Assembly (NCBI RefSeq): GCF_000176175.1
Contig: NZ_ACZP01000013.1
Location: 372,001 to 436,000, forward strand
Origin: Vibrio furnissii CIP 102972
GTDB lineage: Bacteria > Pseudomonadota > Gammaproteobacteria > Enterobacterales > Vibrionaceae
DNA: 64,000 nt
Direction of reading: 5' to 3'
Shown here: positions 33,631 through 42,013 of the stretch, in pieces
Numbering within the stretch: the stretch's first letter is position 1
How the letters are laid out: each line of letters opens with the position of its first letter
The notes under the pieces: model-generated
The model's input: only the letters and a program-made list of their open reading frames with translations
Told to the model about the DNA's origin: nothing
Database searches by the model: none
Translations under genes and position numbers: made by a program

Positions 33631-35367
33631 TTAACTCAGTTCATCTGCGAAGATTTTGTCACGCATTTTCCAGAAGCGCCCCGATTTACGGGCAATCACA
33701 AATTGGGGCGGGCGAAAGCGGTGTTGATTGTTGACCACTTTGCTGGGCGACGCTTCCTCGAACGGGCGGTGCTTGTCGGCCAAATGCGGACGCACAAAGC
33801 GCTCTTTGAATGTGGCTTTTTGTTTGGCGGTCGTGAGCGACCAAAACTCATGCACCTGCGCGTTGTTGTCTCCGCGGTAGGTCACTTTGAGTTGGGGCTT
33901 GCCTTTGTCGTCTTTCAACACGGACAAATCCATTTCAAGGCACTCAAATACCAGCGCATCTTTCAGATTCAGCGCTTCTTTGAGTTTTTTGTCGGGGTCT
34001 ACCAGCGTCGCATCGCATTCATGACAAATTCGCGCTGCGATGTCGTTGTCTGCTCCGCATTCGCCGCAGTATTTGGCGCGAAAGCGGTAACCACAGTGTT
34101 CGCGTTCGCCAGTCTCTTCATCAGTAAAGTAGCCCTGACAGCGGCGGCCGTAGTGTTCTATCAAAAAACCGTTACTGTCGAGCTTGCCCCAAAAGTTATT
34201 GTTAAAGCCACAAGCCGGGCAGGGAATGGTGATGATTTCACTGTCGGAATCGGGTTTGGGATCGCCAACTTCCGGCTGATATAAATCGTAGGTGTTGCCC
34301 GCATAATCAAGCACCAGACATTCGGTTTTCCCCGGCGAAAGGCGCAAACCCCGTCCGACGATTTGTTGATACAAGCTGACCGATTCGGTGGGGCGCAAAA
34401 TGGCAATCAGATCCACGTGCGGCGCATCGAAACCGGTGGTCAGCACCGACACATTGACGAGAAATTTTAACTCCCGTTGCTTGAAGCGTTGAATGATCGC
34501 ATCACGCTCGGGGGAGGGCGTATCGCCAATCACAATGTCGGATTCCGACTCTGGCAGCAAGCTGAGAATTTCCTGCGCGTGGCGCACGGTGGCGGCGAAG
34601 ACCATCACGCCTTGTTTGTCGGCGGCGAGTTGAATGATTTGCGCGACAATTTGCGGTGTGGCGCGTTTTGACTGCTCGATCACCAAATCCATGTCGGATT
34701 CTTTGTAGCGACCGGTGTTGGCAGGTTTCAACTGCGAGAAATCATAGCTCAGTACGGGCGCGTCAATTAGCCGCGCTGGGGTAAGAAATCCTTCATCCAA
34801 CAGATAACGAATCGGCAATTCAAAAATGCAGTCGCGGAAAAAGCGTGGCTCTTCGCTGCGTACCAAACCGCGCGTGTGGTACTGATAAATCCACCCCATG
34901 CCTAAACGATACGGCGTGGCGGTCAGGCCCAACACCTTCATGCCCGCATTGAGTTCCAGCAGGTGGGTGATAACTTTTTGATAGCTACTGCTTTTTTCGT
35001 CTGGCACGCGGTGGCATTCGTCGATCACCAACAGCGAAAACTGGTTTTTGAATGCGTCGAGGTTGCGTACCACCGATTGTACTGAGGCAAACACCACTTG
35101 TTGATCGGTCTCTTTGCGGCCGAGGCCTGCTGAGAAGATGGCGCCTTTGAGGCCATAGCCTTCGTACTTGGCGTGGTTTTGTTCCACCAACTCTTTCACG
35201 TGTGCTAGCACCAACACGCGACCTTTGGCTAAGCGCGCCAATTCGGCGATCACCAAACTTTTGCCAGCGCCGGTTGGTAGCACAATCACAGCGGGGGTTG
35301 CGTGTTGACGAAAGTAGTGGATCACTGCTTTCACGGAATCGGTTTGATAGGGGCGAAGTGTGTACAT
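33631..35367 (-). CDS. radD: DNA-repair helicase RadD (YejH)
   Basis: A 578-residue superfamily 2 helicase-like protein. Walker A is PTGAGKS (residues 31-37), the DEAH-type box is DECH at 116-119, and motif III is GLTATPYRLG; the second RecA domain has QIVGRGLRLSPGKT. The C-terminal third contains zinc-binding cysteines (CPACGF, CGECGAD, CHEC). Order and length match E. coli RadD (586 residues), which acts with RecA/SSB in recombination intermediates. Gene context (next to rsuA, bcr and rplY) supports the name. Confidence 0.9.
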   Translation of the reverse strand: MYTLRPYQTDSVKAVIHYFRQHATPAVIVLPTGAGKSLVIAELARLAKGRVLVLAHVKELVEQNHAKYEGYGLKGAIFSAGLGRKETDQQVVFASVQSVVRNLDAFKNQFSLLVIDECHRVPDEKSSSYQKVITHLLELNAGMKVLGLTATPYRLGMGWIYQYHTRGLVRSEEPRFFRDCIFELPIRYLLDEGFLTPARLIDAPVLSYDFSQLKPANTGRYKESDMDLVIEQSKRATPQIVAQIIQLAADKQGVMVFAATVRHAQEILSLLPESESDIVIGDTPSPERDAIIQRFKQRELKFLVNVSVLTTGFDAPHVDLIAILRPTESVSLYQQIVGRGLRLSPGKTECLVLDYAGNTYDLYQPEVGDPKPDSDSEIITIPCPACGFNNNFWGKLDSNGFLIEHYGRRCQGYFTDEETGEREHCGYRFRAKYCGECGADNDIAARICHECDATLVDPDKKLKEALNLKDALVFECLEMDLSVLKDDKGKPQLKVTYRGDNNAQVHEFWSLTTAKQKATFKERFVRPHLADKHRPFEEASPSKVVNNQHRFRPPQFVIARKSGRFWKMRDKIFADELS

Positions 35368-35453
35368 GCGGGCCAGCGATAATATCGGTGAAATAGTTCA
35401 ACTATTTGGTGTCAGCCCGCTATAATACCCGACTTCAAGCAGATGAGGTATTC

Positions 35454-36155
35454 ATGCGTTTAGATAAATTCTTGTGTGATGCGCTGGGCAGCACACGAAA
35501 AGAAGCCACTCAGATTCTAAAAAGTGGCGATGTAACCGTTGATGGTAAAGTTCAAAAAAGCGGTTCAGTCCAAGTGACGGAAGCATCCGTGGTGGCATGG
35601 CAAGAGCGCCAACTGTCTCTGACGGGGCCACGTTACATTATGTTGTATAAGCCGGAAGGGTTTGTTTGCTCGCATGAAGATGGCTTTAATCAAACAGCAT
35701 TTGTTCTGCTCGATGAAGTGAATATGCGCGGCCTGCATTTTGCGGGTCGTTTGGATGTGGATACCACGGGCTTGGTGCTGATCACCGATGATGGCCAGTG
35801 GTCTCACCGGATTACGTCGCCGAAGCACAAGTGCGACAAAACGTACCGCGTGTGGTTGGCCGATGCGGTTCAAGCGGATTACGCTGAGAAATTGGCTCAC
35901 GGGATTGAGCTGCGTAACGAGCGTGAATTGACGCTGCCTGCGCACATGGAATTGGTCAACGCTGACGAAAACGAAGTGTTGCTGACCATTCATGAAGGCA
36001 AGTACCATCAAGTGAAGCGCATGTTTGCGGCGCTCGGGAACAAAGTCGAAGCGCTGCACCGCGAGCGCGTGGGCGATATCGTGCTGGATGAATCCTTGGA
36101 ACCGGGCGAATACCGTTACCTCACGGAAGCGGAAGTGGCGTCCATTTGGAAGTAA
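35454..36155 (+). CDS. rsuA: 16S rRNA pseudouridine(516) synthase
   Basis: A 233-residue enzyme that makes pseudouridine at position 516 of 16S rRNA. An S4 RNA-binding domain begins MRLDKFLCDALGSTRKEA, and the catalytic aspartate is D101 in GRLDVDTTGL. Length matches E. coli RsuA (231). ATG 35454 has GAGG upstream; the in-frame GTG/ATG at 35406 would add 16 unconserved residues. Divergent from radD across an 86-bp promoter region, and followed by bcr as in E. coli. Confidence 0.93.
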   Translation: MRLDKFLCDALGSTRKEATQILKSGDVTVDGKVQKSGSVQVTEASVVAWQERQLSLTGPRYIMLYKPEGFVCSHEDGFNQTAFVLLDEVNMRGLHFAGRLDVDTTGLVLITDDGQWSHRITSPKHKCDKTYRVWLADAVQADYAEKLAHGIELRNERELTLPAHMELVNADENEVLLTIHEGKYHQVKRMFAALGNKVEALHRERVGDIVLDESLEPGEYRYLTEAEVASIWK

Positions 36156-36318
36156 CTGATGACTCTGTCAGGAAACAAAAGGTAAATTAGGAAATAGTTT
36201 GTTTCCTAATAAGAACTAGAAGTTTACGCGTATTTCCCTAATCTGTGACGCGTTTACTCAATGATCGAAGTGCGGCACCTTGTTGTCGCACTTCGTATTT
36301 TTATCAAAGTGGAGATTT

Positions 36319-37527
36319 ATGACCTCGAATACTGCTTCCCCTCAGCATGATGCTTCGAAGCTCGGTTTTCTGTTGTTTGTGGTGCTTGGCGCGATTGGCG
36401 CGTTAACCCCATTGGCGATCGACATGTATCTACCCGCGATGCCGGCGATTGCTCGCGATCTCGGTGCCAGTGCCGGCGCGGTTCAAATTACGTTAACGGC
36501 CTATACGGCCGGGTTTGCTATCGGCCAACTTTTGCATGGCCCCCTTGCCGATAGTTACGGCCGTCGTCCGGTGATGCTGTGCGGCATTCTTCTGTTTGCC
36601 ATCGCATCCATGGTGAGTGCGACCACCGATGGCATTGATGCGTTAACCATGATTCGTGCAGCGCAAGGGTTTGCTGGCGCGGCGGCGGCAGTGGTGATTC
36701 AGGCGGTGGTGCGTGATATGTTCGACCGCGAAGACTTTGCGCGTGCGATGTCGTTTGTGACGCTGGTGGTGACGTTAGCACCGCTGTTGGCGCCGATGAT
36801 CGGCGGGCACTTAGCGGTTTGGTTTGGCTGGCGTTCAATTTTCTGGGCATTGGCGATTTTTTCTGCGGTGGTGATCGCGATGGTGTTCTGGAAAATTCCG
36901 GAGACGCTGTCGGCCGAAAATCGTCAGCCGCTGCATTTTAAAAGCACCATCAAAAACTACGTTCAACTGTGTCGCAATAGCGAAGCGATGGGGCTGATTT
37001 TCGCTGGTGCGTTTTCGTTCTCCGGTATGTTTGCCTTCTTAACAGCCGGTTCGTTTGTGTACATCGATATTTATGGCGTCACGCCGAATGAGTTTGGTTA
37101 CTTGTTTGGCTTGAACATTGTCGCCATGATTGCGATGACCAGCCTCAATGGCCGCGTGGTGAAGAAAGTCGGTTCACATGCCATGCTGCGCTTTGGCTTG
37201 TTCGTACAGTTGCTGGCGGGGATTGGCTTGTTCGTCGGTTGGCTCATGGGCGTAGGATTGTGGGGCACGGTGCCGTTTGTGGTGCTGTTTGTCGGCTCCA
37301 TTTCTACCATTGGTAGTAACTCCATGGGGCTATTATTAAGTGGTTACCCGCGCATGGCGGGAACGGCATCCTCTTTGGCTGGAACGTTGCGCTTTGGTAC
37401 GGGGTCGCTGGTGGGTGCGCTGGTGGCAGCGATGCCCGGTGACGTGACGTGGCCAATGGTTTTCGTGATGGCCGGATGTTCGGTATTATCAGCAAGTTTT
37501 TATTGGATCTTAGGAAGAAAAGCGTAG
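36319..37527 (+). CDS. bcr: Bcr/CflA-family MFS drug efflux transporter
   Basis: A 402-residue major-facilitator protein with twelve predicted membrane segments. The first helix PLAIDMYLPAMPAIARDLGAS and the loop motif GPLADSYGRRPVML are typical of the Bcr/CflA drug:H+ antiporters (bicyclomycin, sulphonamides, chloramphenicol). The start ATG 36319 is preceded by GGAG. It shares its last base with the start of the DUF2913 gene. Actual drug range is unknown. Confidence 0.9.
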   Translation: MTSNTASPQHDASKLGFLLFVVLGAIGALTPLAIDMYLPAMPAIARDLGASAGAVQITLTAYTAGFAIGQLLHGPLADSYGRRPVMLCGILLFAIASMVSATTDGIDALTMIRAAQGFAGAAAAVVIQAVVRDMFDREDFARAMSFVTLVVTLAPLLAPMIGGHLAVWFGWRSIFWALAIFSAVVIAMVFWKIPETLSAENRQPLHFKSTIKNYVQLCRNSEAMGLIFAGAFSFSGMFAFLTAGSFVYIDIYGVTPNEFGYLFGLNIVAMIAMTSLNGRVVKKVGSHAMLRFGLFVQLLAGIGLFVGWLMGVGLWGTVPFVVLFVGSISTIGSNSMGLLLSGYPRMAGTASSLAGTLRFGTGSLVGALVAAMPGDVTWPMVFVMAGCSVLSASFYWILGRKA

Positions 37528-38186
37528 TGGCAGATTACTACTTGGAAATTCAGAATGTCGTGAATACGGCATTGGCAGAGTTAGATGCTGAACATCGTTC
37601 AGGCAAGCTGGTGAATGCACCAGTGGCCAATAATCATTTTTTGGTGCATTGGGTAACCAAGGCGCTTAAAGGCCAACGTTTCCATCGTTGTGTGGTGGAT
37701 GACCTCACGCGCTGGCAGAAAGCGGGGCGTTCTAAAGGCAATCAATCTGAATTGCTGTTTACCTTCAAACGTATTTCCGCATATTACGCGTCGTTTTTTA
37801 ATGACGCGCGCGACAACACCATCACCGACAAGAAAATCGAGCAGTTCCTCGACACGATGGAGCAGGACGGTTGGGAAGTTTCGACCTCTGAGCCGCTGGT
37901 GAACTGTGGCAAAGTACAGATTTTCACGGATGGACAAAACTCACTGGCGCTGTGCGCTACGCAATGTGAGTCCTGTTTTGAAGGGGAACTGCTGACCAAA
38001 CCCATGAGTTGGTTTGTCCGTGGTCATCATGCTGGGTTTGTTGAGAAAGCGGCAGCGGCCGGATTCATGCTGCACAAGCGCACCGATTATAAATCCAACG
38101 TGAAATATCACGGTGAATACCTTGTTTACCCGGGCAATATGGGGCTGCAGGTGGCGGAAATTCCGCTGTCATTCAAAGCGGACTGA
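37527..38186 (+). CDS. DUF2913 family protein
   Basis: A 219-residue soluble protein of a family found mainly in vibrios and relatives, with no assigned role. I start at GTG 37527, because it overlaps the bcr stop by one base (TAGTG) and AGGAAG lies upstream; this gives MADYYLEIQNVVNTALAEL. A longer version in the same frame would sit wholly inside bcr. Translational coupling to bcr suggests co-expression, which does not by itself show a shared function. Confidence 0.8.
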   Translation: MADYYLEIQNVVNTALAELDAEHRSGKLVNAPVANNHFLVHWVTKALKGQRFHRCVVDDLTRWQKAGRSKGNQSELLFTFKRISAYYASFFNDARDNTITDKKIEQFLDTMEQDGWEVSTSEPLVNCGKVQIFTDGQNSLALCATQCESCFEGELLTKPMSWFVRGHHAGFVEKAAAAGFMLHKRTDYKSNVKYHGEYLVYPGNMGLQVAEIPLSFKAD

Positions 38187-38288
38187 TGCTCAGCAAGCTG
38201 ATGTTCGACACGGATTGACATGAACGGGGTCGATTGAAGGAACGCTTTGCGGCATTCCTCTAACATCAGATAAAAAGTAACATCGGAC

Positions 38289-38318
38289 AAAAAGGCGCTG
38301 AGATTCAGCGCCTTTTTT
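38289..38318. terminator. Bidirectional intrinsic terminator
   Basis: A-run, GGCGCTGA-GAT-TCAGCGCC, T-run. It sits between the DUF2913 gene and the convergent SDR-DUF2867 gene and should work in both directions. Confidence 0.9.
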
Positions 38319-39741
38319 GTTGTGCTTTTTTCACGATGGCTTTCACCATGCCGTTAAAAATAAACAGATGCGCGGGCATCATGGCAAACCAATACAACAA
38401 GCCCAGAAAACCTTGTGGATGCCACCACGCGGTGACGTTGAGCTCGCGTTTGCCGTTCACCTCTTTGATAGTAAATTCAAGGCGCCCCAGCCCCGGGCCT
38501 TTCATGCCAAAGAACAGCGACAAAAAGCGATTGGGTTCGCTGCGAATGACTTTCCATGAGTCGATAAAATCTCCTACCTGCAACTCTGGCCCCGGCGGAC
38601 TGCGCCGCACTGGCTTGCCACCGCCGAAGAACAGATCGAGCCACTCGCGCGTGCGCCACAATACGTTGGCAAAGAAATATCCTTCTTCACGGCTACCGAT
38701 GGTACGAATCACCGCCCATAATTGCTGCGCACTCACGTCGGTGGTGATGGTGGCTCCCGCTTGTTTGGGGTAGTAGCCAAAACCCGGTTGCCAACGGTTG
38801 AGGGCATTGGGATCAAAGCCCCACACTTCGGTGCGTACAAAGACCCCTTCCTGATCAATGGTGTGTTTGGCCGCGTCGTAATAACTGATCATCGGTTGCG
38901 GATAACGCTGCTGAATCTCTTCTGCATGGGCGACATAGTCGTGTGATAAGCCGTCGAGCAAGGCACGACCGATACTCGATGGCACTGAGGTAACCAATCC
39001 AAGCCAGTACGACGCCATGCGAGGCGTGAGGAGTGAGGTCGACCACAGGCGAAACGGCTTTTTCGCCAATTCGCAAATCACGCGAAATTGTTCGCGGTAG
39101 GTGAGGGTATCCGGGCCACCTGCTTCAAATAGCTGATGTGTGGTTGGCGTCTCTTTCGCCAGATTAAGAAGGTAATGATTGAGGTTTGCCAGCGCAATTG
39201 GGTTGGCTTTGGAATCCACCCATTTGGGCGCAATCAAAATCGGTAAGTTATAGACAAAATCGCGCATGATCTCGAACGCCGCCGAACCGGGGCCGATGAT
39301 GACGCCGGCACGCAGCTCGGTCACAGGCACTTGACTTTGGCGCAAAATATCGCCGGTTTCACGCCGTGCTTGCAAGTGCTCGGAGTGGCCGGTGTGTGGT
39401 TGCAAGGCACTCAAATAGATGACGTGCTGAACCTTACTTTGATCGAGAGCGTGTTTAAAGTGATGCGCGAGTGAAAGTTCGTAATCGACAAAGTCATGGC
39501 CTTGTGCCATGCCATGGACCAAAAAAAACACCAAATCAAATTGTGGCACCAGCGCCAGCGTGGCTGCTTCATCGGCAAGATCCAATGGGGTGATGGTGAG
39601 CTGAGGATGGGGCGCAATACGCATGGTGAGATAGTCGGTGTGGCGTGACGCTGCAGTGACTTGGTACCCTTCTGCCAGTAGCAAGGGCAGCAGTTGAGAG
39701 CCAACATAGCCGGACGCACCCAGCACGAGAACTTTCTTCAT
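38305..39741 (-). CDS. SDR family oxidoreductase with C-terminal DUF2867 domain
   Basis: A 478-residue two-domain protein. The N-terminal part is an atypical SDR (GASGYVGSQL at residues 8-17, then YLSALQPHTG). From about residue 320 a DUF2867 domain begins (ISAQQLWAVIRTIG-like helix, then WRTREWLDLFFGGG), ending in a C-terminal hydrophobic stretch (GLLYWFAMMPAHLFIFNGMV). The family is often annotated as an NAD(P)-binding protein of unknown function, possibly in lipid or quinone metabolism. The last bases overlap the bidirectional hairpin. Confidence 0.85.
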   Translation of the reverse strand: MKKVLVLGASGYVGSQLLPLLLAEGYQVTAASRHTDYLTMRIAPHPQLTITPLDLADEAATLALVPQFDLVFFLVHGMAQGHDFVDYELSLAHHFKHALDQSKVQHVIYLSALQPHTGHSEHLQARRETGDILRQSQVPVTELRAGVIIGPGSAAFEIMRDFVYNLPILIAPKWVDSKANPIALANLNHYLLNLAKETPTTHQLFEAGGPDTLTYREQFRVICELAKKPFRLWSTSLLTPRMASYWLGLVTSVPSSIGRALLDGLSHDYVAHAEEIQQRYPQPMISYYDAAKHTIDQEGVFVRTEVWGFDPNALNRWQPGFGYYPKQAGATITTDVSAQQLWAVIRTIGSREEGYFFANVLWRTREWLDLFFGGGKPVRRSPPGPELQVGDFIDSWKVIRSEPNRFLSLFFGMKGPGLGRLEFTIKEVNGKRELNVTAWWHPQGFLGLLYWFAMMPAHLFIFNGMVKAIVKKAQQKRR

Positions 39742-39841
39742 TCGTCATCCTTTGAATGGAGTGGTGTGATTATGAGCATACGCGTATAATAGCTGCTCAT
39801 TTTTCCCCTTGCTATCAAACTCTTGCCTTTGAGGTGTTCTG

Positions 39842-41218
39842 TTGTCTGTTATCTCTCAAGTTTTACATCACACTCGGGGTGATTTTTTCCGCCGTTTAGT
39901 GGCGATTGCGCTGCCCATCAGCCTGCAAAGCATCATGTTTTCGAGTCGTGGTCTGGTCGACGTATTAATGCTGGGCCAATTGGGAGAAGCAGAGATTGCC
40001 GCCGTGGGCGTGGCTGCGCGCGCGACGTTTGTCACCACCATTATGTTGGTGGGCGTGACCACCGGCGGCGCCTTATTGACGGCGCAGTATTGGGGCGCAG
40101 CGAACAAGCAAGGTGTGCGTGAAAGTACCGCACTGACTTGGTTGGTCTCGATGTTCTTTGCCCTGTTTACCGTGGCGCTGTTTTTAATCTTCCCCACTCA
40201 GATCATGGGGCTGACAACTGATTCGGCACGAGTCAACGAACTGGGCACGCAATACTTGGTGATCACGTCATTTAGTATGTTTGCGGTGGCGTGCGTCAGT
40301 AGTATGGCCGTTGGTTTGCGCGCAATGCACAAACCGGGCATCAGCACCTTCTTCAGCGGCATTGGGATTTTATCCAACGTCTTCCTGAACTGGATTTTGA
40401 TTTTCGGGAAGTTCGGTTTTCCGGCAATGGGCATTCAGGGCGCGGCGATTGCAACGCTACTCAGTGGTTTGATTGAAGTCGCAACCTTGTATGGTTACCT
40501 CTACGGTAAACATCACTTGTTGGCCTTCCACCTTGGCGACATTCGCGCCGTGATAGTGTGGAAAACCATTGCTCGTTTTCTCAAGCTCTCGCTGCCGACC
40601 ACCTTTAATTTCCTCGGCTGGGCCGGGGGCTTGTTCGCTTATCACGCCATCATGGGGCAAACCGGCGTGCAAGGACTAGCCGCGCTGTCGGTGATGACGC
40701 CCGTTGAATCTATTTCTCTGAGTTTGCTGATTGGCATGTCGAATGCGGCTGCGGTGCTGGTGGGAAACCAACTTGGCGCGAAGAATTTTGAGGCCGTTTA
40801 TTATCAAGCGCTGGGGATCACCTTCCTCAGTTTGGGGGTGGGAATTGTGGTGGCAATGCTGCTGTTTGTTGTACAAATTCCGATCCTCAACTCGTTTAGT
40901 GCTCTAACGGTTGAAACCCGTGAGTTGGCTGAAGAATTCATCATGATCTTGAGTTTGGGCATTGTGCTGCGCTCAATTCCGATGACGATTATTGTGGGGG
41001 TACTGCGTGCGGGTGGGGATGTAAAATTCTGCCTCGGCCAAGACATGATCGCACAATGGGTGATCGGCATTCCTTTGGCGGCGTTTGCAGCAATTTATCT
41101 CCATGCGAAACCAGAATGGATCTATTTACTGTTTTTAACAGAAGAAGTGGTGAAATGGTTTGGGTCAATATGGCGCATGAAAAGCAAGAAGTGGATGCGC
41201 AATTTGATTGAAAACTAG
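39842..41218 (+). CDS. MATE-family efflux protein
   Basis: A 458-residue membrane protein with twelve predicted segments, in two homologous halves. The first helix begins PISLQSIMFSSRGLVDVLMLGQLGEAEIAAVG, typical of multidrug and toxin extrusion (NorM-type) cation antiporters. No ATG lies near the conserved start; a TTG at 39842, seven bases after GAGG, is the best start. The substrate is unknown. It is followed by the ABC/lipocalin operon on the same strand after about 100 bases, with no terminator seen. Confidence 0.87.
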   Translation: MSVISQVLHHTRGDFFRRLVAIALPISLQSIMFSSRGLVDVLMLGQLGEAEIAAVGVAARATFVTTIMLVGVTTGGALLTAQYWGAANKQGVRESTALTWLVSMFFALFTVALFLIFPTQIMGLTTDSARVNELGTQYLVITSFSMFAVACVSSMAVGLRAMHKPGISTFFSGIGILSNVFLNWILIFGKFGFPAMGIQGAAIATLLSGLIEVATLYGYLYGKHHLLAFHLGDIRAVIVWKTIARFLKLSLPTTFNFLGWAGGLFAYHAIMGQTGVQGLAALSVMTPVESISLSLLIGMSNAAAVLVGNQLGAKNFEAVYYQALGITFLSLGVGIVVAMLLFVVQIPILNSFSALTVETRELAEEFIMILSLGIVLRSIPMTIIVGVLRAGGDVKFCLGQDMIAQWVIGIPLAAFAAIYLHAKPEWIYLLFLTEEVVKWFGSIWRMKSKKWMRNLIEN

Positions 41219-41323
41219 ACGTAAAACCATTTTGTAATGCATTTAAGTGCATATTTTGTGATCTGATATCCAAATTACTTCCTGTTGAAAGGGATTTAGT
41301 GTAGATTCTCAGTCCACTTTCCA

Positions 41324-42013
41324 ATGACGACGAGCGATTTAATGTTACAGCTGATAGACCTGTCCAAAGGCTATGTGGATGGCGATGAATTCCACCCTGT
41401 ATTGCAGGGAGCGCAGTTGACGTTAAATCAAGGCGATCAGTTGGCATTAATGGGCGAGAGCGGCTCGGGCAAGAGCACGCTACTCAACCTGATTGCCGGG
41501 CTGGATACCGCAGATTCTGGTGAGATTTGGTTTCCCGGGTTTGGCATGCATAATAATGCCGAACACAAGCGTACCGCCTTTCGTCGTAATAACATCGGTC
41601 ACGTCTTTCAGCAGTTTAACTTGCTTCCCACACTGAACATTGCCGACAACATCCGATTCTGCCGTCAGCTCAAAGGCTTGCCGGAAGATCAGGGGTTGTG
41701 GCGTCAAATCCTGTCCGCGCTCGATCTCATGCCGTTGCTGGGACGTTATCCTGAAGAGGTGTCTGGTGGACAACAACAGCGTGCAGCCATTGCGCGCGCG
41801 CTGTATATGGAACCGACGCTCTTGCTTGCCGATGAACCGACCGGAAGTTTGGATGAGCGTAATGCAGAAGCGGTGATGCGTCTGTTAACCTCGTTGGCAA
41901 GGCAACTGGAGTGCACATTACTGTTGGTGACCCACAGTGAAAAAGTAGCGCAACACATGGAAGGTTGCATTCGTCTCCAGGGAGGACAACTTCATGTTAT
42001 GGCCCGTAGTTAA
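41324..42013 (+). CDS. ABC transporter ATP-binding protein (LolD/MacB-like, Att-type)
   Basis: A 229-residue ATPase with Walker A GESGSGKST, signature SGGQQQRAAIARAL and Walker B LLADEPTGSLDE, the last being typical of the MacB/LolD/FtsE group that works with FtsX-like permeases. The gene overlaps the permease by 20 bases. The start is uncertain: ATG 41324 (used here) and ATG 41342 both lack a clear Shine-Dalgarno sequence. By gene order it corresponds to an AttE-like ATPase in Att systems. Confidence 0.85.
   Translation: MTTSDLMLQLIDLSKGYVDGDEFHPVLQGAQLTLNQGDQLALMGESGSGKSTLLNLIAGLDTADSGEIWFPGFGMHNNAEHKRTAFRRNNIGHVFQQFNLLPTLNIADNIRFCRQLKGLPEDQGLWRQILSALDLMPLLGRYPEEVSGGQQQRAAIARALYMEPTLLLADEPTGSLDERNAEAVMRLLTSLARQLECTLLLVTHSEKVAQHMEGCIRLQGGQLHVMARS

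Noticed and set aside
33619..34284. 221-codon plus-strand ORF opposite radD
   Set aside because: Antisense shadow of a clearly conserved gene; no Shine-Dalgarno sequence and no recognisable product.
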